A stretch of DNA of 64,000 nucleotides from Drosophila persimilis (lineage: Eukaryota; Arthropoda; Insecta; Diptera; Drosophilidae), in NCBI RefSeq assembly GCF_003286085.1, contig NW_020825289.1:7254001-7318000 (forward strand). Direction: 5' to 3'. A model generated the notes under the pieces. It had not been told where the DNA came from, did no database searches, and saw only the letters and a list, made by a program, of their open reading frames with translations. Below are positions 36,801 through 46,377 of the stretch, in pieces. The stretch's first letter is position 1, and each line of letters starts with the position of its first letter. The position numbers were made by a program, and so were the translations under genes.

Positions 36801-38707
36801 GCACCTTCGCACATCGAATGCAAAAAGCCCTGAACACTCTCAAAAGGATATGAGCTGAACAGCAGGTGGGCGTGACGGGGCTTTTACAGCCATCATTCGC
36901 CATCCGACATCCAACGCAGTTGATTGCGCAAAGGCCATGGGTAAAAGGCTGCAATCTGCTATTGGTGTTCCAGCAAAAAGTAGAATCTGGCATGCTCTTC
37001 TCATTGCACAGTCCAGAGGCAGTGGGAGGATATAATGGGTGTTGCATAAGGCCACAAGCCACGACGAGTATCCGGCTTGTCAGCCAACGGCTTAGCATTT
37101 AAATGGCAGCAAGCGCTTTAGCCCTTAAGAGCGTTTCCATGGAAAACACTTACCTCTTCTACAAGTTGAAAAAAACGCCAGGTCTTAAGGGTACGGAAAG
37201 GCGTTTGTGGCTAATGGCAATTTATTATCGAATATTTGCGCAACTAATGCTGAATCTGCCAGGAATCTGGTTGGTTTGTTGAGCACAAACAGCAATGCAG
37301 GTTCGAATTTGGATTAGAAAAAGGAAGTGCACAGATTCGGACTAAAGGATACCCTGCGGTAGAACTTCACAGAGTCGGATCTTCAAGTGTATTGCTGTTT
37401 CCTTAAAATATAAATACCCCCAAAAGGTCACCCATAGGGTACGCATCCAAAAGGTTTCGGCCCGGCAGGAACACACACAAGTATACCAAAGACCATCAAA
37501 GTCAACAGTTTTTAAAACCGCAAATAAAAGGGAGAACCAGAAAAATCTGGACCGAGGGGCAGTACACGATCTGGAGAATGAATGAAAGTGAATGAAAGCC
37601 ATAAAAAGGCCAAAAAAATTGTGGCCCGGAGTGTAACCATAAAGAGCGTGTAAGCCGCAAACCCCATTCCCGACCAAGGGGAAAGGTCAATGCGAGAAGC
37701 GTTGGGCAAAAAATAAAATAAAAGAAAAAGTCGCCGCAGTCACCAAAACAGGAGAAAACAGAACAGAAAAGAAAATCATCGAAGAAAAGCCGGAGGTTTG
37801 AAGGCAAACGCCATCGATGCGTGCACATAAAAAAAGCAATTCCAATACGAACAAGTACATACACGTTGTACATAGAATGTTGTATATACTTATGACTATG
37901 TATAACTAACTAGTAGTTTGATAGAGCTGATACTCTGGAGAACTGCAGAGCCACACTCAGAGCTAGCTGTACCGTCTGTGCCCCCTTGGCGAATTCTCTT
38001 TTCCTTGGCTTTACTTTCCAGGGTATTCCCAGTTTTTCTTTAGGCAGCATCGTAAAAGCCGCCAGAAACCACTGATATAAACCGGATACCGCTACAGAAA
38101 CAGGGACTGGGACAATGAGTTCCAATATAAACTTTTCCAACGCGTCAGTCGTAAACTTTAAGTTATTTATTTGGATCTTTTAAAGCTCACAATTTGCATT
38201 CCATTCCGGCAGAAAGGAGAGCCGTCCCAAAGGCGGCACAACGGGCAAAAGGAAGAAGCTAAGGCAGACAAAAGAGACATTGTTTTTGCCAAGGAATCAA
38301 TTACATCCACAGTTCGCCCAAGGGAGAGCTCCATGCCAGAGCAGGCTCCCTCTATCATCTGGCTGCAAGCGATTTTTGATTAACTTCCGCCCACGAAGGA
38401 CACTGGGAGTAGGCAGGACAGCGGAGAGGGAAGTACTACTCGCATAATGCATGGGGGAGCAGGTAAAATAATAAAATTACGTTCTGATTTCAGTCCCCTC
38501 CAGCCCCAGCCTTCCAGGCCGAATATCGTGACATACACGTGCCCAAAAATAGCAACAGCTTGTTGGAAGAATCCCAAAAAGCCCCTATCCCTCCCCTGTT
38601 GCTCGATTGTTACAACAGTTGCAAAATATATATGTATATATTAAAGGAACAATGAAACATCATGCTTTTCCAACAAGAACGAAATACATCGGAGATAAAC
38701 AGTTGGA
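27882..38707. other. 10.8-kb gene-free region
   Basis: No gene, RNA or element is recognised over this long stretch. It is ordinary fly intergenic DNA, with many ATTA, CAATTAAA and ATAAAT words and short CA, GT and GA runs. It also has a GAGCAG-rich run at about 35470-35512 and a CAGTGGCA triplication at about 36000-36030. Such spacing near developmental or signalling genes often holds enhancers, but I cannot assign any. Small open frames here lack splice support and family signatures. Confidence 0.5.
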
Positions 38708-39907
38708 TTAGTTCTTGGCCTCGGCAAATCCAATCCGATGATTGCCCATATCAAACTCTGTGTAGTATTTGCCCAGAAAGACGTCCCCGAGTATCCACAG
38801 GGGACCACTGGGCGAGGGCAAGTCCACGCCGATGATGGCCGAGAAGCAGATCTCGCGATCCTGGTAGACGTCGCGGAAGATGTAGTTGCTGCCGTCCAGG
38901 AAGAACTGTTGACTCCCGAGCTGAAAGGTCAGTCGTGGCAGCTGCGGAACCTGGTCGCAGGGAACAGAGTACTGGCCATACTCGGAGGGTGTCCCGCCTA
39001 TCGACTCGTTGATGAGAATCGCCTGGTCGTAGGGCAGGGCCAAGAAGGAGGTCCCCGTGTCGATGATGACCTCGCAGCCATGCTGGCAGAGTCGCAGGTC
39101 GTTGATGGTAGCCGCCTCCATCCTCACCTGCCAGTAGGCGCGACGGCTCACCGGAACGTAGGTGAAGTTGCCTCGGTAGTACCTCGGATTGGATCCCCCG
39201 AAGAACAGTGCTCCCCCCTCTGGGTGCTCCTGCTCCCTGTTGAGGTACACACTAAACACGGGGTTGCTGAGGAGCTTCTGCTCCATTATCGCGTAGAATG
39301 GAGGCTTAACACCCTGCATGGAGATGCTTTGATAGGCCAGCCCGAAGATCCCATCAAATTTTGCTGCCAGGAAGATGGGGCCCGGCATCGTGGTGACCTC
39401 TGCGAATGTCTGATTCTGGATCTCCAGGCCAGCCACCCGCACCGTGTCGCTGGAGAGGTAACCGGCCAGACTCCCGCTGCCGTAGTGAATGGCGAAGCGG
39501 ACCCCGTTCCGGCGATGGCTGCTCGACTGCCGCGCATTGTAGCGACTGTGCACCATGCAGGCCACCATCGTGGGGGCGCAGCTGGTGGAGGGTACCCACA
39601 GGTTCGAGGATCCCGTGTCGAAGATCACCTTGAAGGTCTGCGGCGGGCTGCCGATGGTGATCGGCCCAAAGTACTGAGCGTCTAGGTAGTTGCTCAGTGG
39701 CTCGCTTCTCACCTCCCAGCCGCCTCTCGGCCGACTGCGCCCATCCACTCTGCTGTACTTCAGTCGGAATCGATCCATCCGTATGCCAAACTGCACGAAG
39801 CGATTCCGGGCCGAGGGAAACCGACGCAGCGGCACGCGGTACAGCTCCGTGAGGGGGCTGGGTGCCACAAGGGGCGGCAGTATGAGGGACAGAAATAACA
39901 GCCACAT
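38708..39907 (-). CDS. pepsin-type aspartic protease, secreted zymogen
   Basis: An intronless frame of 399 residues. The frame extends 25 codons upstream, but ATG 39907 gives a clean signal peptide (MWLLFLSLILPPLVAPS). A basic propeptide follows (about residues 18-70: TELYRVPLRRF, then RLKYSRV). The mature A1 peptidase carries both catalytic motifs: DTGSSNLWVPS with D97, and DTGTSFLALP with D283. The flap Tyr is in HYGSG (Y142), and the late conserved WILGDVFLGKYYTEFD is present. Length and layout are normal for cathepsin D/pepsin family proteins, so activity is expected. No KDEL or GPI signal is seen, so the lysosome or gut lumen is likely. It could correspond to melanogaster CG10104, which I recall as an aspartic protease near Sin1. 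That is not certain. Confidence 0.92.
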   Translation of the reverse strand: MWLLFLSLILPPLVAPSPLTELYRVPLRRFPSARNRFVQFGIRMDRFRLKYSRVDGRSRPRGGWEVRSEPLSNYLDAQYFGPITIGSPPQTFKVIFDTGSSNLWVPSTSCAPTMVACMVHSRYNARQSSSHRRNGVRFAIHYGSGSLAGYLSSDTVRVAGLEIQNQTFAEVTTMPGPIFLAAKFDGIFGLAYQSISMQGVKPPFYAIMEQKLLSNPVFSVYLNREQEHPEGGALFFGGSNPRYYRGNFTYVPVSRRAYWQVRMEAATINDLRLCQHGCEVIIDTGTSFLALPYDQAILINESIGGTPSEYGQYSVPCDQVPQLPRLTFQLGSQQFFLDGSNYIFRDVYQDREICFSAIIGVDLPSPSGPLWILGDVFLGKYYTEFDMGNHRIGFAEAKN

Positions 39908-42066
39908 ACTGGAATCAATATCCTTTGGAATCCAATGTCTATCGAATATGATTGTTGATGTGAAAGTCAGAGGCAAAGTCAAATCGATTCAAGTCAATTC
40001 TGTAAGCCCTGTGCATATGCCAAGATTCCAATTACACCGAAGGAATACCCTACAAGACGGCCCACTTCAAGGGGAGTGCGCCTTAACGCCGGGTCAAGGA
40101 AAATGCCAGACTACCGCGCCAACCCATAGGGCATTAAACAGCACGAAAATTTCCATGACATTGTAATTGGAAATGTGAAACATTTCTGAAAAGGGATTTT
40201 TCAATTGAACTCCCTTTGAATCGGGTCAGAGCGGGGTGGCAGGGAGTGCGGGAAAATGCTTTTTATTGCAATACGAAAACTGTCAAGGTATCGGATTTCC
40301 AGTGAATGAATGTGTGAATACTCGTTCTCATAATTGCAGTTGCTGCTTTTGCTGCTCCACTCGATTGCACATAGGTTCCAGATCCGCACAGACAGGTATT
40401 CAATTTGAATGTGTATCCCTTTGCTGGTTGAGTGTTGTAAGTGTTTTCACCCGTAACATTCTTCTGTCAAGGGCAGACAGACCGCAAATCCATAGAAGCC
40501 GCAATTTGTATACGCCCCGTTGTCTGGCCGAAATGTCCTACAATTAAAACGTCGACATTCTGGCTAATGCGACAATAACAGTTCTGACAGTTAAGGCCCG
40601 ACATAAAAGTGGCGAAGCGAAACGAAAGAACGAAACGGATTCGCAGATCCCAAAACCATTTCAGTGAGTCCTTTTCTGTCACCTTCAGGCTCCTGTCCTG
40701 TCTGTCAGTGACAGGCCACACCTGCGCTAATGGCCGCCCTGTTGGGGGGCTACAACAATGATATCGGTGCTCCTTGGCATTATTCTTATCGCCGATCAAC
40801 ACTGAAGCCAGGCAGGAGGGAAGGCAGGTCAACTCAATTAATTACTGCCGTGTGCTGTGCTATGCTGTGCTGTGTTTCAGGCCCAAAAAGGATTGTCCCA
40901 GCAGCTTTGATGTTGGACACGTTAATTGAAAGCGAAACTTGTGCAAATAACATTATCGGAAAAATTCAAATTGCATTAGTTGGCAGGGGAGCGAGCCTGA
41001 AGTGGCATTCAGTTAAGCAGGAGGCTCTCATTGAATTAGGCAAACACAATTAGGGAAGAAGGAAAACTTTTGGATTTCGGTGCGATGCTTGTCCTGCCAC
41101 GCAGAAGATGTGCCAGGGTCAAAAGTCATGTCACCAAAGGAATTCAGTAGGGTGGTAAACTTCTTTGGCAACACTTGTTGATATTTCTGGCAAAGAAAAA
41201 GTTTTGTGTCCACCACAAGGTGTGGCCAAAAAAGGCAAAAGGTAAGCGGAAATTGCCCACAGAAGCAGCAGTCAACACATTTTGTATTCCTTGATGCTTA
41301 TAAATTGGGTTTTCGGTCTCCCCAAAAAAGGAGATGGAGTTCCTTTTCGCTCGACTGCTGCTAATACGAAAGAGATGGACTGACAAGTAATGAAGGAGAG
41401 GGAGAGTGGAAAGACCGCAGCAGCTGGCCAAAAGTTGTTGCCAAGAAGTGCAGGTCCCTTTCCCACAAAAACCAATTATACCATCCAACTCTCGTTCAGC
41501 ATTTCATATATTGGTCCGAAAAATATATGTGCATGTATTCTCCCCACAAAAACAGCAAAAGGGAAAAGGTTGCGGCTTGCTCTTTAAATGGATTCCATTC
41601 AAGTATGTTTAGACACACTCTATGCTCGTATAAGTACTATCTGTACCCAAGACTGACTTGTTGCCTTGCTGTATTATTTATGAGCCAATTAGAGATCCCG
41701 AAACAACACAGAACCAACTTTCTGCAGGGAGTTTTGTGTGCTGTTCATTGATTTCTTTACACAAATTTGCCGCACAAAACCGCCAGAGAAACTTTCGCTC
41801 CGAACCCCAGCACCGAACCTTAAAAGTAAGCCACAGAATCTTTAACCCAGAAACAGCGAGTTATGTATGTATTCTGTGGTATGCACTATTGCCGCTACTG
41901 TGCTGCAAATGTCAATGCTGCATCTTGAAATATGTAAATAAATTGCCAATGCCACAAGACCCACAGGATAGAGAGAAAATGGAAAAGTTTCTTCTGACGA
42001 AGGTGTTAAATTTCAGAGGATTGAATGATTATGCGATGAATAAAGTTTGAAACTAATCAATAACCA
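39908..42066. other. intergenic region upstream of the protease gene
   Basis: The 5' flank of the leftward aspartic protease, then non-coding DNA up to the LINE insertion. I see no gene. The first copy of the LINE target-site duplication ends it (42053-42066). Confidence 0.55.
42053..42066. repeat. target-site duplication, left copy
   Basis: The 14-bp word CTAATCAATAACCA occurs here and again at 42931-42944, exactly flanking the LINE fragment. The first four bases (CTAA) could also belong to the element's repeated tail, so the true duplication is 10-14 bp. Confidence 0.85.
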
Positions 42067-42930
42067 TGCAGCATATTCCAGGCAGAAGTTTTTTGCCATC
42101 GGGAAAGCAGCGGAGGTCGCTCTCCTCACAGAACGAGCACACGATGCGGTCAACCTATTCGTCGACAGCCAAGCGGCGATAAGATCCATGCAGTCGTCCG
42201 TGGTCAGTTCCAGAAGTGTCTTGGCGAGCAGGGAGGCATTAGACATCCTAAGCACGACAAAGACAGTGCGGATCTATTGGGTTCCCAGCCACCAGGGCAT
42301 CGAAGGAAACGAAGCGGCGGACGTACTAGCTGAGGAGGGCGTCGGGCTGGAGAATAGGAGAACCGAGAACGTGCCTGTCTCCCTCAGAACGCTGCAAGGC
42401 GATCTAGAGAAGCAGGCTAGAGCACAGACTGATAGCAGGTGGAGGAGTACCACCACCTGCAGAACCTCGAAGATAATGTGCAAGGAGCGCAACGAGAAAC
42501 TTAGCCACTACCTACTGCACCTACCACGAAAGGACTGCAGACTGATGGTGGGAATACTAACAGGTCACTGTCTGGCTGCTGCACATGCAGCAAAGCTAGG
42601 CATCACCAACAGAGACAGTTGCAGGAAATGTGAGGAACCTGGGGCTATCGAAACCCTGGAACATCTCATCTGCAACTGTCCGGCTCTCTCAAGGGCAAGG
42701 AGGAGATACCTGGGCGCCCCAGTGTTGGCATCACTGGAAGATGCCTCCAAAAGGACGCCTCAGGAACTGCTGGCCTATGCTAAAAACACCTCGATTCTCG
42801 GGGACTTTTTAAAACCACATTAACACTCCCGCGATGGTTCATACACCCCCCCATCCGGATAACTAAGGGCCATATTGGCCTATGCGCGGCCCCGCTGAGG
42901 GCCGTCCGGGTTAACCTAACCTAACCTAAC
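42067..42930 (+). mobile_element. 5'-truncated LINE, LOA/Bilbo-like 3' end
   Basis: An 864-bp fragment bounded by target-site duplications. It keeps only the end of ORF2. An RNase H domain is present, with the acidic residue in FQAEVFAI, VDSQAAI, and WVPSHQGIEGNEAAD. A C-terminal Cys/His knuckle follows (CRKCEEP...ETLEHLICNCPAL), then the NTSILGDFL end and stop at 42821-42823. RNase H plus this knuckle fits LOA/Bilbo or related I/R1-group elements. The reverse transcriptase and endonuclease are missing, as expected for 5' truncation during target-primed reverse transcription. The 3' tail is a CTAAC repeat (42911-42934) in place of poly(A). A T run of six at 42089-42094 shifts the frame, so the fragment is dead. 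It is GC-rich compared with its surroundings. Confidence 0.88.
42089..42823 (+). pseudogene. remnant of LINE ORF2, RNase H and Cys/His knuckle
   Basis: About 243 codons of the LINE ORF2 stay open from the T-run frameshift to the stop. The reading frame before the T run (CSIFQAEV) and after it (AIGKAAEV) differ by one base, consistent with one extra T. The RNase H aspartates and the WVPSH motif are preserved. There is no start codon of its own and no reverse transcriptase, so it should not encode a working protein. Confidence 0.8.
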
Positions 42931-42934
42931 CTAA
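42911..42934. repeat. CTAAC tail of the LINE
   Basis: Almost five units of CTAAC (equally CCTAA) end the element, in the place of a poly(A) tail. The tail grades into the CTAA that begins the right target-site duplication. Confidence 0.85.
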
Positions 42935-42944
42935 TCAATAACCA
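42931..42944. repeat. target-site duplication, right copy
   Basis: Exact copy of CTAATCAATAACCA at 42053-42066, immediately after the CTAAC tail. No mismatch is seen, which suggests a fairly recent insertion. Confidence 0.85.
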
Positions 42945-43664
42945 GCAACTTTTCACAGTCACAGTCACGGCAAAGTCACATGTGAGAGGAGGGTGTAACA
43001 ACAGTTTTCGACTTTTAATGGGCATAATTTGATTAACTTATGACCCGATTAACATATCAAACTCTGTTCTGCGTATACTTCTCCTCAATTAAACAGTTAA
43101 GAAGCGTTTAATGTGATTTTCACTCTGGCATTGATGGATATCCAGAGTTGTGACGTTTCTGCTGCTGATGGGGCAATCAATTAAGCGAACGCGGATGTCA
43201 AACACTTTGCCACTCAAAATTTGATTGATTTTCTCTAGTAAAAGCAGGAACCTCTCCTATTTGAGAGCCCCAGATATCTCCGTAACTAGGCCACGGAAGA
43301 AAGCGAAATACACCACTTCAGACGAATACGTATACGTGATTCTGCAATGGTGGCCCCAACAAGAAGAAGGAACAGTTTCAACTGCCAGCCATTGCTTTGC
43401 TTGAATTCGATTAACATAGAGAACATTGAAATTGAAATGTACCAGTGGCAGTGCCAGTGCCAGTGCCGGTGCCAGTTTCACAGCCATTGCCAGTGGAACC
43501 GCTGCTTTCTCTGACAGCTTTAAGTTCCATTTCCCCCTCAAGAGCATGTCCAAAGTTTCCTTCAACAATTACAGCGTTGTCAGAGCCTGGCACAACAAAT
43601 ATTTAATTAGTCCTCGCCCCCAAAGCAGAGATGAGACTGGGGCTCAGCTAAGCGGATCGGGTGG

Positions 43665-43694
43665 CAGGGGGCAGGGGGCAGGGGGCAGGGGGCA
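43665..43694. repeat. CAGGGGG x4, strong G-quadruplex pattern
   Basis: Four perfect copies of the 7-bp unit CAGGGGG and a final CAG. It gives four runs of five guanines with 2-base loops, a textbook intramolecular G-quadruplex candidate on the plus strand. It is non-coding. Confidence 0.9.
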
Positions 43695-44310
43695 GCACCC
43701 ACAGCACACATCCTGCGGGCAAATTCTGTTTGCCACTTGCAGCCAGTCGAGCGTGAGGCAACACGTCAGATGGAATCCATTCTGTGGCCGAAGATTAAAG
43801 CGGAATTCCAGCCGCCAACTAGGCGAAAGCTTTCCCACTATTCATAATATGCGAGAATTTACACATAATTAAAGGAGATTCGGTGAAAGGCGGGGCCATA
43901 AATCACAGTCGGGGCTCCAGTGAACTGCAGCCACAAACCCCATATAGGCACAGAATCGGACATACTCGTATCTAGGTGGCATTCATTCACTTATGCATAT
44001 TCCATGGGTCTCGTCTGACCTTTGGGCTGTTAATTAATCTGCTTCCAGGCGTTAATTAAATCAGTCAGGAAAAACCTTTGCTCAAGATTCCCGTACAAAG
44101 GCCTAAGAGAGGTTTAATTGAGTTCCGTTTGGGCAGTTGCCAGTTGCTGAAGTTGCCATTTTACATTTTACGCGCACAATTTGGTTAATTAAAATGCTAC
44201 AATTGGGTTGGCATTTTTGTGGCGCCTCGTTTGACGTTCTACCAGCCACTCCTTCACGTTCTCCCTCTGCCTCTTATCTACTTCAGGCAGGTGGCAAGTG
44301 TCCTTGTCCT

Positions 44311-44347
44311 TGTCGCTGTCGCCCTGTCGCCCTGTCGCCCTGTCGCC
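44311..44347. repeat. GCCCTGTC 8-bp tandem repeat
   Basis: Three perfect copies of GCCCTGTC preceded by a shortened TGTCGCTGTC unit. Non-coding microsatellite. Confidence 0.85.
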
Positions 44348-46045
44348 TTCGTGGAGTTGAGAGGCACTTCAAGGCGGCAACTGCACACATCGCATATGCT
44401 GATGAAAGCGAGAAAAGTGCTCAACAATCAAAGGAATGGAAAGGGTGGCATGGCGACATGGCTGGAGTGAGACCTGCCTGCCATACACTGTTGTGATTAT
44501 ACCACATTAGTGCCTTTGCCGTCTCGTACCACTCTTTGTTCAACTGGGTTTCATTTTTCAGGGAAACACAATTAAGCAAAGTTCCCACTTCCGCTCACAT
44601 TTCACGTCCAAAAGCCGCACAGAAGAAATGTTTAAGAGTAAGAAAGAAATCCCTGCATATCAAACGAACACGAGAACCCCAACATGCTCCGCATTCTTCG
44701 TGCACATTAAGTATTTATTTATATTTTATTTTTATTTCGTTTTTTTCCTCTTTTTCCTTTTGGCATGCAGCTCGACAAAGAGGAGCAGTATCCTTATTTG
44801 GGGTGGAACGAGTACTCTTATTTGTGTTAGTTTCTCCATTCGCTTTCATGGTTGGTCCTTCACGCTCTGTAGTTGCCCTTATGGCTTTCGTACCGCGTAG
44901 TCCCGAGTAGCCAGGGTGTACTTGTATTGCAACCATAAAAGAATTGTCTACTGCTATCATCTTATTTTCATAGAAATCAGGTAATCTTTCAAAAAGCTTA
45001 CACTACGTTTTACCTCTTGTCCATAAAGTCATTAAGAGGTATCAAAATGTCGAGCCTGGATGCAAAGAGCAAAGCTTTTTCAGTTCATTTTATCATCACT
45101 TGCCCGGGGCCCAGCTCATGCAACATTCATAAGCATTCTGGGAGCTCTTCGGCCCCCTCTTCTCCTGCAATTTGACAACGTCCAACTTATTATATGCAGC
45201 AAGATATTTGGCTAAATATTATCGGGGGAATACCTCAGATTGTGCAAAAGTTTCTTGAAGAGAGTTTGACCTTTTTCATAGCGAAGAAATGGGCGAAGAA
45301 ATGGGCTACTCGCTCTTCACCGCCCCCACATCCAGCCCAAAGGTTGGGTCTAATTAGCGAACAATTAGCCGAATCCATGGGCAGTTTTCTAATTACGAGC
45401 CCCAAATTTATATTAATTATGGATATAATTGGTTCGAATATTTGGCTGCTGGTTGCGTGGGCAGTGATTGGATAAGTGACAGAAAATTGTATATATTTTA
45501 AAGAGTAGCTTACTCGAAATTCTGGAGGTTCCGACATCCATCAGAACTCAATTGAGACTTGTTGGTTGCCTGTAAATTTAGTTGTTGAAAAACTTTTCAT
45601 TCTTGGTTCCGCCAGTTCGTTTGTGCTTAGAACTTGGAAACTCTATATAAACTTAAACATTTGTGTGCGTTCCATAAACTTGCTCAACTTCCTTGCCACA
45701 ACAGATGCTCCAACGCGCAACATGCTAAGTTTTAGCTCATCTTTGAAGCTGAATAAAAAATGGGATGTTACAAATTGTTGAATACATATTGTGTGACAGT
45801 AGACACACATCAAACGACTCAAAAACATTCAATAGCTCAGCTCTAATCCCCTTGAAGATATAAAAAGAAATCCATTGTGAAGTACACTCAAGTAAATAGA
45901 CCATTTATTCAGATGCTGGGGGATGTATCCTCCGTACAGAAAATTGTTCCATCAACAGCTACAGTTTGAATATATTGTACACACAAAATAGTATTGGCTA
46001 AACGAGTACTATGTATGTACCTCATGTATTGTTTGTATATGTTCA

Positions 46046-46126
46046 GGTGTAGGTTTAGGTGTAGGTTTAGGTGTAGGTTTAGGTGTAGGTTTAGGTGTAG
46101 GTTTAGGTGTAGGTTTAGGTGTAGGT
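46046..46126. repeat. 12-bp minisatellite GGTGTAGGTTTA x6.75
   Basis: Six perfect copies and nine bases of a seventh copy of a 12-bp unit, followed by a GGGGGGG run. It probably lies in the 3' UTR of the leftward Dh44-R1 gene, between the stop (46378) and a minus-strand AATAAA (45904-45909). The lack of divergence between units suggests recent expansion. Confidence 0.9.
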
Positions 46127-46377
46127 GGGGGGGTTTGGTTGGTAAGTGGTTCACCTAGACGACATTTAACTTGGTTTTGCTGCTCTGCTGTGGCTTGGGG
46201 GCTGTGGCTGTGGCTGGGCCTGGTACCTGGTCTCCTTCCTTCCATCATCGCCATTCACGCTAATATCTAGTACTACCTCATCGCACTCGCAGATCTCCGT
46301 TCGGAAATGGAATTCAATGAAAGTTCAGTCTCTTAAGATGCACTTGCCTTGCTAAAATCTTCTCTGGGGAGTTGTCT

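Larger units (their letters stand above)
42945..46377. other. intergenic region and 3' UTR of Dh44-R1
   Basis: No coding gene is seen. It holds tandem repeats at 43441-43475 (CAGTGC type), 43665-43694 (CAGGGGG), 44311-44347 (GCCCTGTC) and 46046-46126 (12-bp unit). The right end is probably 3' UTR of the leftward receptor gene: a minus-strand AATAAA is at 45904-45909. Confidence 0.5.

Noticed and set aside
38738-39685. Plus-strand frame of 315 codons antisense to the aspartic protease
   Set aside because: It is the mirror of a GC-rich conserved coding exon. The minus strand carries both catalytic DTG motifs and the signal peptide.
42047-42066. Open frame extending left of the LINE into flanking DNA
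   Set aside because: It begins with TTG in the target-site duplication, so it is host sequence joined to the element by insertion.
43665-46126. Short tandem arrays considered as CRISPR-like
   Set aside because: Units are 7-12 bp with no unique spacers. The genome is animal. These are microsatellites and a minisatellite.
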